A DNA stretch of 64,000 nucleotides, from assembly GCF_020537505.1 (NCBI RefSeq), contig NZ_JAJBMO010000018.1, positions 18,219 to 82,218 of the forward strand, written 5' to 3'. The translations under genes were made by a program, and so were the position numbers. The notes below the pieces were generated by a model that did not search any database, was not told the origin of the DNA, and saw only the letters and a list, made by a program, of their open reading frames with translations. Each line of letters begins with the position of its first letter. The first letter of the stretch is position 1. This DNA comes from Blautia glucerasea. GTDB taxonomy: Bacteria; Bacillota; Clostridia; Lachnospirales; Lachnospiraceae. Below are positions 17,775 to 27,980 of this stretch, piece by piece.

Positions 17775-20700
17775 AAAAAATATGAGAAGATTTTTGTCGG
17801 GATTCTTGGCAATGCTTACAGTGTTATCTACAATTCTATCTCCAATACTGTCCTATGCGGCAGATGTAGTGCCAGTGCCAGAAGAGCCACCGTTATACGA
17901 AGAGGTAAAAAATGAACTTGATGCAGATGAGGTGGTAAAAGCAAAAGATCTGGAACTGGAAACAGGCAGTATTTTTGAAGTGGAGAAAGATTTTACCGGA
18001 CTGGAAATACCAGATGAAAAAAAGGTGAAGATCACTTTCCATGAGGCAAAAAATGAGGAAAAGCAGGACTTTACAACAGATTATGAAGATACATACAAAG
18101 CTGTTTATTATGTAGAGCCAGTAAGTGGCCACCCAATTTATCAGATCAATCGTAAGCTGATTGTAAAGGAAGCGGTGGTGCAGGTTGCTGAATCTGAGAA
18201 TCAGGAATCTGTAAGCAACCAGGAAGATGAGAATGAAGCAGAAGGCGAGGAACCAGCCATAGGCACTGCAGAGAGTGAAGAACCTGTGCAGGATGAGGTA
18301 AATGTAGAAATTCCGTCAGAGGATGGAATCTATGAAGAAGTAACTCCGACAGAAATTCCGGTTGAGGAAGAGCCAATAGATACACCAATTCCGGAAAACC
18401 CGTCTGAGGAAGTTTCAACAGAAGAACCTGCCATAGATGATAATCCGGATACAGACAGCACATTTGAAGAAATTACAGATACAGATCCGGAAGAAATGCC
18501 AGAGGCGACAGACGACTCTTTTACAGATGGAACAGAGAAAACAGAAGATGCAGATGGAAATTATCAGGTAAATATTGTTCGTGGAGAGGAATTTCATATT
18601 GAGCTGAACCATGAAGATGGACAGTATCAGCCAGGAGAAACCGTTGTTTTTTCCGGAGATATGCCGCAAGGCAGCTTAATTGCAGTAGGAACAACAAAAG
18701 TACAGGCAAACCAGACAGAGAATACAGAAGATTTATTGTATTCTGAGGTGACTTATCACGAAGAATCGGATAAATTCAGTTTTGAAATGCCAGCAGATGA
18801 CATTGATCTAAGTGTTTCCATGGATCAGGCAGAAAACGGTATCATGTTACTTGCAACCGATACTCCATGGGATGATGCAACAAATATTGAAGCAAATAAA
18901 TATTACTATTATTCAGATGGCCAGCTTCATCCGTTTGATACAGTTATGGGACAGGGTGGAAATGACAGCTACAAATATGTTCGTTACAAAGCAGGCGGGA
19001 AGACTTATACAGTAAATGCGTATTGTATGCAGCACTCCATGCAGTCACCTCCAAGTGGGACAACATATAAAAATATGGTTGAACTGGATGAAGGCGGAGA
19101 TGATAAATATTTGAGAAAAGCCTTATTCTATGGATATGGCGGTCCAGGATGGGGACATACATTCAATGGATATAATGTAAAATCCATTATGGAAAAATAT
19201 GGATGCAGTTCTGAGACAAGAGCCATGCAGCATTACCTGGTTGACTATTTATATGATGGCGAATCCGGATTTGGAGGTGCGCTTTCTACAACCGCTAAAA
19301 ATATGCTGAAAGAGATTAAAGCAGCTCTTGCTAAAATGCCTGATCCGACAGCAATGAAACTTCTTCCAGGACTTTCCGTTAATGCAACGGGAAAGGAAAC
19401 TGAAAGTTTTACCTGGAAGGCAAATGAAGCATTTACCATTACCATTCATCTGGAGAACGGAGTAAGCCTTGTTAATGAAACCACAGGAAAAACGGCATCT
19501 GGAAATGTCACTGTAAAGGGTGGAGAGAAATTCCATCTTGTAGCTACAACAGCCAATATGGGCAGTCTGAAAGGAAAGTATGCGATCACTTCCAATTTTC
19601 CCCTGGATTTCCATGCAATGCTTTTAAAACTGGAGAGTTCACAGGACATTGGTTTTGGCTACTATACAGATTCCTCTGACCTGCAGATTACAGTTGACTG
19701 GCCGGAAGAAGCAGTTATTGAAATTACAAAGAAAGATGGAGATACTGGAAAAAATCTGGCTGGAGCCGTGTATGGGGTATATAGTGATAACGCCTGCACA
19801 AAGCTGATTGTTAAGATGCCGCCAACAGACAGCAATGGTTCTTCACGTGTAACTCTTACCAAGACACAGGATACTGTTTACTTAAAAGAGATTACAGCAC
19901 CGGAAGGTTATGTTGTCCAGGCTTCTTCGTATGGAGTGAAATTAGTAGTTGGCAGTACAACCAAACAGACTGTAACGGACAAAGAGCAGAAAGGAAATCT
20001 GACCGTTTATAAAGAGGGAGAAGTTTTTGTAGGAGCTGTATCTGATGAAAATGGAACTTCATTCCAGTATGAGAAACGCCGTCAGAAAGGAGCCGTTTAT
20101 AACGTATATGCTGCCGAGGATATTGTAACAGCAGGTGGAAAAACAGTTTACAAAAAAGGCGCAGAAGTAGCGAAAAATCTGATCACAGGTGAGAACGGTT
20201 CTGTAACGGTAAAGAATCTTCCGCTTGGAAGCTATAATGTAACAGAAGCACAGGCCCCGGAAAATTTTTATAATGCAAAAGAAACAAAAAAAGTAACCAT
20301 TTCTTATGCAGGGCAGACTGCAGAAGCGGCTTTCTCAGAGACTACCTTTACAAATGACCGTCAGAAAGCAGTGGTGCAGGTGATAAAGAAAGACAAAGAT
20401 ACTGAAAATACACTATCCGGAGGGCATTTTGCTCTGTTTGCAGCGCAGGATATGAAAACTGTGGATGGAAAAGCAGCGGTAAAAAAAGATGCTCTGATTG
20501 AGACTGCAATTACTGGTACTGATGGAAAAGCAGCATTTAAAGCAGATCTTCCAGTGGGATTTTCTTATTATGTAAAAGAAGTCCAGGCTCCGGCTGGTTA
20601 TGTCAGAAATGAGAAAGATACTTATTCTTTCCAGTTCAGTTATACCAATGATGAACAGGCAAAAATTTCTTTCAGTCATACTTTTGTGAATGACAGGGTC

Positions 20701-23700
20701 AGTGCTGCAATCTTTTTGAATAAAAAAGATGCCGAGACAAAAGAAAATAAGGCACAGGGAGATGCTTCCCTGGAAAATGCGGTGTATGGACTTTATGCAA
20801 GAAACGACATTACCCATCCAGATGGAAAGACAGGCGTTATTTATAAAGCCGGAAGCCAGATTGGTACGCTAACTACCGATAAAGAAGGAAAAGCAAGGAT
20901 AGAGAATCTTTATCTTGGAGAGTATTACATCAAGGAAATTACCCCATCCGTAGGATATCTGGCAGACGAGCATGAATATGATCTTGTATGCAGTGATGAA
21001 GGTGATCTGACAGCGGTTGTAGAAAAAGAGTGTACCTCACTGGAAACGGTGAAGAAACAGCCGTTTGAACTTATTAAAGCTGCCAATAATGGAGACACAG
21101 ATGCTGCATTACTATCCGGAGCTGGATTTAGTGCATATCTGGTATCTTCTTTGGTGGTAAAAGAGGATGGAAATTATGATTTTTCCTCTGCAGAGCCGGT
21201 TGTGATCGGTGAAAATGGAGCAACGGAAATTTTTACAAATGAGAAAGGCTATGTAAAATCCATTGCAATTCCATATGGAACATATCTGGTGAGAGAAACT
21301 ACAACACCCCATAATTACAAACCTGTAGATGATTTTATTGTCCGGATTACAGAGAATAAACCAACAGAGCCGCAGACATGGAGAGTTCTTTTGGATAAAG
21401 AATTTTCTGCAAAACTGAAAATTATCAAACAGGATGATGAGACTAAAAAATCTGTTCTAATTCCGGGAACAGAGTTTAAAATTTATGATATGGATCATGA
21501 AAAATATGTAGAGCAGGTAACTACATACCCAACAACCGTTACACATATCTCTTATTTCACAGATACAGATGGATATCTGATCCTGCCGCAGAATTTAAAA
21601 ATCGGTCATTATAGAATCGAAGAGGTAACAGCACCGGACGGTTATACCATTAACAAAAATTATGTCGAAATACAGGTGGACACCAATACCCTGTATCAGA
21701 CTGATCCGGTATCAGGTGATGCAATCATTGAAGTTGTATATGAGAATCATCCGGTGAAAGGAAAACTCACTGTACAGAAAAAAGGAGAGGTTCTTTCGAC
21801 CTATAAGAATGATTTTAAGTATGAAGTTCAGAATCTTTCCGGTGCAGTATATGAAGTGTATGCTGCAGAGGATATTTATACAGCTGATTTCCAGAAAGAT
21901 GACACAGGAAAAAGAATCCTGAAATATGCAAAGGGTGAAAAAGTTGCAGAACTGACAACGGATGAATCTGGAAAAGCAGAGCTTGATAATCTGCCTCTAG
22001 GAGAATACAAAGTTGTAGAAAAGACTGCACCGGAGGGATTTGTATTAAATGAAGAAGAACAGAAGATTTCTTTCGTCTATGCAGACCAGGATACACCAGT
22101 GATCTCACAGAGTGCAGAGTTTATAAATGACCGCCAGAAAGTAGAAATGTCAGTTGTGAAAAAAGATGCTGAAAATGAGAAAGGGCTTTCTGGAGCAGAG
22201 TTTGGTCTTTACGCAAAAGAGGATATAAAAGCAGGGGATAAGGTACTGGTAAAAGCAGACGAACTGCTTACAAAAGCGGTAACAGGTGAAGATGGAAAAG
22301 CTGTTTTTGAGCAGGATCTGCCATTTGGAACTTATTATGTGAAAGAACTGGCAGCCCCAGATGGTTTTGTATCTTCGGATGAGAAGATTGAGGTGACTGC
22401 GAAATATCAGGGACAGGAAGTAAAAACAGTAAAACTGGAAACTGTTTTTAGGAATGCGCCGACAACAACTGAATTTACGAAATCAGATATTACAACAGGT
22501 GTGGAACTTGACGGAGCAACACTGACGGTTTTGGATTCAGACGGAAAAGAAGTAGAAAAATGGACTTCTGTAAAAGGAAAAGCTCATGTAATAAAAAGAC
22601 TCCATGTGGGAAAAACCTACACACTTCGGGAAGAGTTTGCACCATATGGTTATCTGCAGGCGGAGGAAGTGAAATTTACAGTTTCTGATACTGCAGATGT
22701 TCAAAAAGTAGAAATGAAGGATGCTGTTCCGGTTGGACGAATCATCATCAATAAAAAAGGTGAATTTGTCAAAGAAGTTACCTGGAAAGATATGCTGGCA
22801 GGCGGCATGGACGCAGCATTTGGCTATGTTACAGGTTCTTTGAAAGATGTTACTTTTGAAATTTATGCAGCGGAGGATATCAAGGCTGCAGATGGGGAAA
22901 GCAGTGATTATTATAAAAAGGACGAACTGGTAGCAACAATTACGACAGATGCTCTTGGATATGCAAGATCAGAAGATCTTCCTTTAGGCAAATATTATGT
23001 AAAGGAAAAAGAGACGGCGGATGGATATGTTCTGGATGGAGAAATCAGAGAGGTTGATCTGACTTATCGTGATCAGAATACTCCGGTTGTGACTTATGAT
23101 GAGGACTGGCAGAATAACCGCCAGAAAGCAAAAGTAACTGTAGTTAAGAAAGAAAAAAATACAGACCGTGTTCTGGAAGGCGGAGTATTTGCACTTTATA
23201 CAAAGAATGATATTTTAAATGCAGAAGGCGAAGTAATCCTGAAAGCAGATACCATGATCGAGCAGAAAGCTACGGATCAGGATGGAAGGATTGTATTTAC
23301 GGCAGATCTTCCAATCAATGGCAGCTACTATGTAAAAGAAGTGCAGGCTCCTGCTGGATTTGTGACAACAGAAGAAATCAAGGAATTTGATTTTGCTTAT
23401 GCGGGAGAAGAGGTTGCAGAAGTATCCTTTGAGTTCACTTATGAAGATGAGCCAACTACTTTTGAAATCACAAAATCAGATATTACAACCGGGGAAGAAT
23501 TACCAGGTGCAAAACTGAAAGTATCCGATTCAGAGGGAAACGTTGTGGATGAGTGGACATCCGGAAGCACACCACACATCATTAAGGAACTGGAAGTTGG
23601 AAAGAAATATACATTAACAGAGACAATTCCTGCTGATGGTTATGCAACTGCAGAATCCATTACGTTTGTAGTAGAAAATACTGCAGATATACAGAAAGTA

Positions 23701-24501
23701 GAAATGCAGGATGATACAACAAAAATTCTGATCAGTAAAATTGATATGACAGATGGAAGCAGCGAGGTAAAAGGTGCTAAACTGTATATTCTTAATGAAA
23801 ACCAGGAAGTTATGGAAAGCTGGACATCTGGTGATCAGCCCCATTATGTAGAGAAACTTCCAATCGGTACTTATACATTATTGGAGGAAACAGCACCGAA
23901 GGGTTACATTGTGGCAAATAAAGTGACATTTGAGGTTAAGGACACCGGAGATGTTCAGGGAGCCAAAATGGAAGATGAACAGGCAATGGGCAAGGTAATC
24001 TTAAATAAAACAGATAAAGACACCAAGAAGCCAATGAAAGGTGTAGAATTTGCCCTTTGTGACAGTAAAGGTAAAGTTCTGGAAACTCTGGTAACAGACA
24101 GTGCCGGTCATTCAGAATCAAAGAATTATCCGATTGCGACTTTTAAGAATGGGCAGTATAAAAAAGCAATCACATACATCCTGAAAGAAACAAAAACACT
24201 GGATGGATATCAGCTTGATGAAACAGAGCATAAAATTCAGTTTGAGTATGTCAATGACCGTACTCCTGTGATTGAATATACTCTGGATCTGACAAATGAG
24301 AAAGCTCCGGAAAAAGATACTCCAGAAACATCAGAAAATCAGGAAGGCAGCACTCCTGTTTCCCATAGTTCTGATGCGACTTCCGTATCCAGTTCACCAA
24401 AAACAGGAGATAACACAAATATTGCTATTTTTGTGCTGGTTCTTGCTGTATCAGCAGGATGCCTGGGAACTGTAGTGGCAGTTAAGAGAAAACGTAAATG
24501 A
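17764..24501 (+). CDS. Giant thioester-domain / Cna-B repeat surface adhesin
   Basis: A 2,245-residue cell-wall protein. It has a signal peptide (residues 1-32), an acidic Glu/Pro-rich spacer (about 130-270) and a thioester-type domain at about 375-530. Cys421 (in AYCMQHSM) and Gln489 (in RAMQHYLVDY) are the likely thioester pair. About fourteen SpaA/Cna-B-type repeats follow from about 655 to 2,190, recognisable by recurring K-D-x-D/T, Y-x-x-x-E and EXTAPEGY-like motifs. The end is a sortase signal SPKTG near 2,212, a hydrophobic helix and KRKRK. Known thioester adhesins bind host or environmental amines covalently; isopeptide-locked repeats act as a stalk. The gene is translationally coupled to topB inside the conjugation operon. 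No sortase is encoded in the window. Confidence 0.9.
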   Translation: MKNKKNMRRFLSGFLAMLTVLSTILSPILSYAADVVPVPEEPPLYEEVKNELDADEVVKAKDLELETGSIFEVEKDFTGLEIPDEKKVKITFHEAKNEEKQDFTTDYEDTYKAVYYVEPVSGHPIYQINRKLIVKEAVVQVAESENQESVSNQEDENEAEGEEPAIGTAESEEPVQDEVNVEIPSEDGIYEEVTPTEIPVEEEPIDTPIPENPSEEVSTEEPAIDDNPDTDSTFEEITDTDPEEMPEATDDSFTDGTEKTEDADGNYQVNIVRGEEFHIELNHEDGQYQPGETVVFSGDMPQGSLIAVGTTKVQANQTENTEDLLYSEVTYHEESDKFSFEMPADDIDLSVSMDQAENGIMLLATDTPWDDATNIEANKYYYYSDGQLHPFDTVMGQGGNDSYKYVRYKAGGKTYTVNAYCMQHSMQSPPSGTTYKNMVELDEGGDDKYLRKALFYGYGGPGWGHTFNGYNVKSIMEKYGCSSETRAMQHYLVDYLYDGESGFGGALSTTAKNMLKEIKAALAKMPDPTAMKLLPGLSVNATGKETESFTWKANEAFTITIHLENGVSLVNETTGKTASGNVTVKGGEKFHLVATTANMGSLKGKYAITSNFPLDFHAMLLKLESSQDIGFGYYTDSSDLQITVDWPEEAVIEITKKDGDTGKNLAGAVYGVYSDNACTKLIVKMPPTDSNGSSRVTLTKTQDTVYLKEITAPEGYVVQASSYGVKLVVGSTTKQTVTDKEQKGNLTVYKEGEVFVGAVSDENGTSFQYEKRRQKGAVYNVYAAEDIVTAGGKTVYKKGAEVAKNLITGENGSVTVKNLPLGSYNVTEAQAPENFYNAKETKKVTISYAGQTAEAAFSETTFTNDRQKAVVQVIKKDKDTENTLSGGHFALFAAQDMKTVDGKAAVKKDALIETAITGTDGKAAFKADLPVGFSYYVKEVQAPAGYVRNEKDTYSFQFSYTNDEQAKISFSHTFVNDRVSAAIFLNKKDAETKENKAQGDASLENAVYGLYARNDITHPDGKTGVIYKAGSQIGTLTTDKEGKARIENLYLGEYYIKEITPSVGYLADEHEYDLVCSDEGDLTAVVEKECTSLETVKKQPFELIKAANNGDTDAALLSGAGFSAYLVSSLVVKEDGNYDFSSAEPVVIGENGATEIFTNEKGYVKSIAIPYGTYLVRETTTPHNYKPVDDFIVRITENKPTEPQTWRVLLDKEFSAKLKIIKQDDETKKSVLIPGTEFKIYDMDHEKYVEQVTTYPTTVTHISYFTDTDGYLILPQNLKIGHYRIEEVTAPDGYTINKNYVEIQVDTNTLYQTDPVSGDAIIEVVYENHPVKGKLTVQKKGEVLSTYKNDFKYEVQNLSGAVYEVYAAEDIYTADFQKDDTGKRILKYAKGEKVAELTTDESGKAELDNLPLGEYKVVEKTAPEGFVLNEEEQKISFVYADQDTPVISQSAEFINDRQKVEMSVVKKDAENEKGLSGAEFGLYAKEDIKAGDKVLVKADELLTKAVTGEDGKAVFEQDLPFGTYYVKELAAPDGFVSSDEKIEVTAKYQGQEVKTVKLETVFRNAPTTTEFTKSDITTGVELDGATLTVLDSDGKEVEKWTSVKGKAHVIKRLHVGKTYTLREEFAPYGYLQAEEVKFTVSDTADVQKVEMKDAVPVGRIIINKKGEFVKEVTWKDMLAGGMDAAFGYVTGSLKDVTFEIYAAEDIKAADGESSDYYKKDELVATITTDALGYARSEDLPLGKYYVKEKETADGYVLDGEIREVDLTYRDQNTPVVTYDEDWQNNRQKAKVTVVKKEKNTDRVLEGGVFALYTKNDILNAEGEVILKADTMIEQKATDQDGRIVFTADLPINGSYYVKEVQAPAGFVTTEEIKEFDFAYAGEEVAEVSFEFTYEDEPTTFEITKSDITTGEELPGAKLKVSDSEGNVVDEWTSGSTPHIIKELEVGKKYTLTETIPADGYATAESITFVVENTADIQKVEMQDDTTKILISKIDMTDGSSEVKGAKLYILNENQEVMESWTSGDQPHYVEKLPIGTYTLLEETAPKGYIVANKVTFEVKDTGDVQGAKMEDEQAMGKVILNKTDKDTKKPMKGVEFALCDSKGKVLETLVTDSAGHSESKNYPIATFKNGQYKKAITYILKETKTLDGYQLDETEHKIQFEYVNDRTPVIEYTLDLTNEKAPEKDTPETSENQEGSTPVSHSSDATSVSSSPKTGDNTNIAIFVLVLAVSAGCLGTVVAVKRKRK

Positions 24502-24519
24502 TAATATAAATAGTGTTCT

Positions 24520-24549
24520 GGGGCTGTGGTTACTGCACAGCCCCATTTT
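24520..24549 (+). terminator. Terminator after adhesin
   Basis: A perfect 9-bp stem GGGGCTGTG (24,520-24,528) pairs with CACAGCCCC (24,536-24,544), followed by ATTTTG. It likely ends the long conjugation operon, although the U-run is short and some read-through is possible. Confidence 0.7.
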
Positions 24550-24564
24550 GAAAAGGAGAAGAAA

Positions 24565-25035
24565 TTGAAATTAGGAGCAAGAATAAGAAAAATCCGTATG
24601 TTTCGCAACATAACTCAAAAGGAATTGGGACGCAGATTAGGATATGGGGAAAGTAGTGCGGATGTGAGAATCGCCCAATATGAAAGTGGACAGCGTACAC
24701 CGAAGCAGGAAACGCTTGTCCGGATAGCAGAAATATTGGAAGTTGATGTCCGGAATTTTTTAAGTCCTGGAATTGCGACAATGGACGAATTAATGGAAAC
24801 TTTATTCTGGATGGATGAAGAAAATAGAGGGCTTTTTCATCTGTTTCTGCTAAATGATTCAGAAAGTGAAATGGCTGGAATCACAATAAGGGATAAAAAA
24901 ACAATGTCTTATCTGCAGGAATGGATGGGGAAAAAGCAGAAATTGGGCGATGGAAGAATCACAGAAGAGGAATATCTGGAATGGAAACTGCATTGGCCAG
25001 AGAATAAGAGAAAAACAGAATATAAAACCGTATGA
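24565..25035 (+). CDS. XRE-family transcriptional regulator
   Basis: A 156-residue protein read from TTG 24,565, which has an AAAAGGAGAAG site just upstream; the longer reading from 24,526 would run through the terminator hairpin and is rejected. Residues 1-60 are an HTH_3 domain (RIRKIRMFRNITQKELGRRL), with an unusual longer loop (GYGESSADVR) before the recognition helix. The C-terminal part is acidic and helical with no known motif. It probably controls the adhesin or the following small-toxin region; no operator was identified. Confidence 0.85.
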   Translation: MKLGARIRKIRMFRNITQKELGRRLGYGESSADVRIAQYESGQRTPKQETLVRIAEILEVDVRNFLSPGIATMDELMETLFWMDEENRGLFHLFLLNDSESEMAGITIRDKKTMSYLQEWMGKKQKLGDGRITEEEYLEWKLHWPENKRKTEYKTV

Positions 25036-25165
25036 AGTAAAAAGGAATTGCTTTGCGGAGAGTTACCTGTTAGAATATTACTGGAGTAACCGTGTACAGG
25101 GTTGGTAAGAACCTCCTGGATTTTCAGATTCCGTTAAGGGATACAGAAGAAGGGAGGTGGAGCGA

Positions 25166-25267
25166 ATGGATACATACGAAGTCTTGAGCTTATTGTTCTT
25201 AGGCGGTACGTTTCTGATTGCTTTGCTTGCCTATTTGGATAATAGGGACAACAAGCGAAAAAAATAG
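25166..25267 (+). CDS. Putative holin-like small membrane toxin
   Basis: A 33-residue peptide starting with ATG behind GGGAGGTGG. It has one hydrophobic helix (VLSLLFLGGTFLIALLAYL) followed by the charged tail DNRDNKRKK. This matches the 'putative holin-like toxin' small proteins of Firmicutes, which act as type I toxins controlled by antisense RNA. The flanking non-coding DNA (25,036-25,165 and 25,268-25,440) is structured as expected for such a locus. Toxicity is not shown. Confidence 0.65.
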   Translation: MDTYEVLSLLFLGGTFLIALLAYLDNRDNKRKK

Positions 25268-25440
25268 CCTACCCTGTCTGCCAACAGGATAGGCAGCTCT
25301 CTTTGAGAGCAAAATAAATTAAAACCTAATCCAGGAGCATCCACCTTGTGGGCGGTTACTCTTTTCAATTAGAATATAGCATTTTCTCTCCGAAAAGTAA
25401 AGTACATTTTATGCAGCCAATTCTAAAAAGAGTGGGCTGT
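25268..25440 (-). ncRNA. Candidate antisense RNA of type I toxin locus
   Basis: Downstream of the small toxin the sequence contains an inverted repeat around GCCTACCCTGTC and AACAGGATAGGC (25,269-25,293). It then contains a GGAGCATCCACC...GGGCGGTTACTC stretch. Type I toxin genes of this class usually have a converging antisense RNA here. The exact ends and promoter were not identified, so this entry marks the likely region only. Confidence 0.3.
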
Positions 25441-25466
25441 TTTTTTATTGACAGGAGGGAAGTTAA

Positions 25467-27980
25467 ATGTCTAAACTACAGGACATCCGAAACTTGGTAC
25501 AGGAACATGCCGTATCAGTGAGCAGTTCGCCAGGGGATTGGATGGATTATATGGACACAGCATCAAGGTTATATCGTTATTCTTTTTCAGACCAGCTTCT
25601 GATCCATGCACAGCGTCCAGACGCAACAGCCTGTGCATCACTGGAACTATGGAATGAAAAGATGTTACGCTGGGTAAATCGTGGTGCAAGAGGAATTGCC
25701 CTGTTTGATGAAACCTGGCAGAATACCAAACTTCGTTATGTGTTTGATATTTCGGATACCCACATGGTAGCCGGAGGCAGAAGCCCGTATCTTTGGAAGA
25801 TGCAGGAACACCAGAGAGAAGAGATCCTCACCCATCTGGCAGAAGTCTATGCTCTGGAAGAAAAGGATGCGGCAACTTTGCAGGACGCATTGATGGCGGT
25901 CGCAAGGGAAATGGTCAATGACAATCTGGAGGAATACCTGGATGGATTGGAATATGCTGTAGAAGGTACTTATCTGGAAGATCTGGATGAGGTGACGATC
26001 CGCAGTGATTTTCGTCAGCTGGCAACAGACAGTGTTTACTATCTGCTTTCCAGGCGATGCGGGCTTGACCCGATGGAACTTCTGGAAGAAGAGGACTTCA
26101 TGCATATCACAGATTATAACCGTCTGTCAGTTCTCACCTTCCTTGGAAATGCGGCAAGCCAGCTCAGTGAGAGTATTCTGATTGATATTGGAAAGACCGT
26201 ACATAAAATTTCTCTGGAAGAAGCGAGAAAAGAGGTTGAAAATTCCAATGAAAGGAATTATAATAACTTTACCACGTTAATTTGTGAAACCAAATATCAG
26301 GATGCAGAAACGAAAAAAGAAGAAAATATTGAAAATGGAGGAGGAACCGATTATGGAATTGACATATCATCGCAAGGGAGATTATCTGTTTCCGAATCTG
26401 ACCGTCGAAGAGGAAGAAGTGACGATCGGGAAATATGGGATGCTGCGGAGGACATTTCTGAAAGAACACAAGAACAGCCTTTATCAGAGCCTGTTCCTGA
26501 CCGGGAAGCTGAACAGCCATCTGGAACAGATCGAGAAAGCAGCACAGGAGAGAATGGACAGCCAGATGGAGAAATTACTGGAGAAGAATCCGGCACCGGA
26601 CAAGGAAGCAGATCCGATGGCATGGACAGCACACATGAACGCACTGATGGCAACAGCGGAAGAGAGCATCTTGACGGAATTGGTATACAGTTAGTCGAAG
26701 ATACAAGAGAAGATGGATTGAGTAAAGCAGAGGAAGAGATCGCCTCTGCTTTATCTTTGCCCGAATATCCTACCGCAGATGAACAAAGACGGCAGATCGA
26801 GAAAAGGGCAGCTGCCCTTTATGCCGGAGAAATCCCGATTCCAGAGGAAGTTGTCGATGAGATCTTACGGACAGGAGGAAACCGGAAAGCCAGCCAGCTC
26901 CGGATCATCTATAATTTCATGAGTGAACAGACACCGGAGGAATATACGGAGTTTGTGAAGCGTGAATACCGTAAAGGTGGAAAAGGTTTTCAGATTGATG
27001 GAAATGAATATTCAGTCTGGTTTGATGAAACCGGGATGCAGATCGCAGTAGGGCATACGGTTACAGACCATATCTTAGATAAGGCATTTTTATCATGGGA
27101 AGATGTCAGCGGACGTATCCATCAGCTTTTAGACCAGGGTGAATATGCACCGCAGTCTGTATTGGATGCGGCAAGAAGTAATGCAGTAAAAGAACACGCC
27201 CAGGCTCTTGCCTATATGAAAGGGGATATGGCAGAAGGAGTAGCGGAGATTGTTTTCGATGAGGAGGATTTACCACATCTTCGCAGTATCTATCCGGAGA
27301 TCACGGATTATCTGGAAGAAAAGCTGGAGGATTCCCAGTGGCTTTCGGAACTGAATGAAAGACTGGATGCACTGGCAGAAGCCTATGAAGAAAATCATTC
27401 TATTATGCGTTTCCATCATTATAATCCTATAAATATCTCAAAGCAGTTTCAGAAGTTTGCGGATGAGGTGATTCCTTATCAGGCTAGGGACGGCTTTGCC
27501 TGGAAAGAACATCCGATGTTCATTACACAGGATGAGATTGATGCTTATATTGCAGGAGGTGGAGCGTATTCGCAGGGCAGGCTTAGGACGTATTCCTTTT
27601 ATCTACTTCATGAAGATGAAAGATCGAGGACAGGTTTTATCAAGGAACAGTATGGGATCGGTGGAAGCAGTCACGCACTGTCTGGTGCCGATGATTCACA
27701 CGCAAACTATGATGGAAAAGGATTGTTTCTTGCAAGAGGTGCTTATGGGAATCCATATACGTCAATTTTATTATCCTGGAATAAAGTTGCAAACAGAGTA
27801 GCTTTGGATATTGGTTGCAAAATAATAGCTGTTATCGGAAGTTTCTACATATCCGATAAACCAGCCGTTGATATCCTGTCCGTTGACACGACCGGTTCCA
27901 GTTTTTCCGTAGAAATTACCATTAGGTGTACTGGCAATTTTTATAGCATTTTTAACAGAAAATACATTTTGGGAATTTAG
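25467..27980 (+). pseudogene. SNF2/methylase-type ICE giant protein, 5' fragment
   Basis: Residues 1 to about 778 are the N-terminal part of the very large helicase/methylase-like protein carried by Tn1549-like ICEs, normally well over 2,000 residues. The opening SKLQDIRNLVQEHAVSVSSS and the segment GLFLARGAYGNPYTSILLSW are typical. After about 27,801 the frame continues into DNA that is the reverse complement of a BlaR1 3' end, adding a meaningless tail of about 58 residues until a stop at 27,980. No helicase or methylase motifs remain. The ATG follows GGAGGGAAG. It may still be translated, but the enzymatic part is lost. Confidence 0.8.

Noticed and set aside
24526..24564. Longer N-terminus of the XRE regulator
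   Set aside because: It would read through the terminator hairpin; TTG 24,565 has a proper ribosome site and begins the HTH domain.
25467..27980. Functional 837-residue protein with a novel C-terminus
   Set aside because: The last about 58 residues are antisense to the BlaR1 coding sequence, so a chimeric truncation is the simpler reading.
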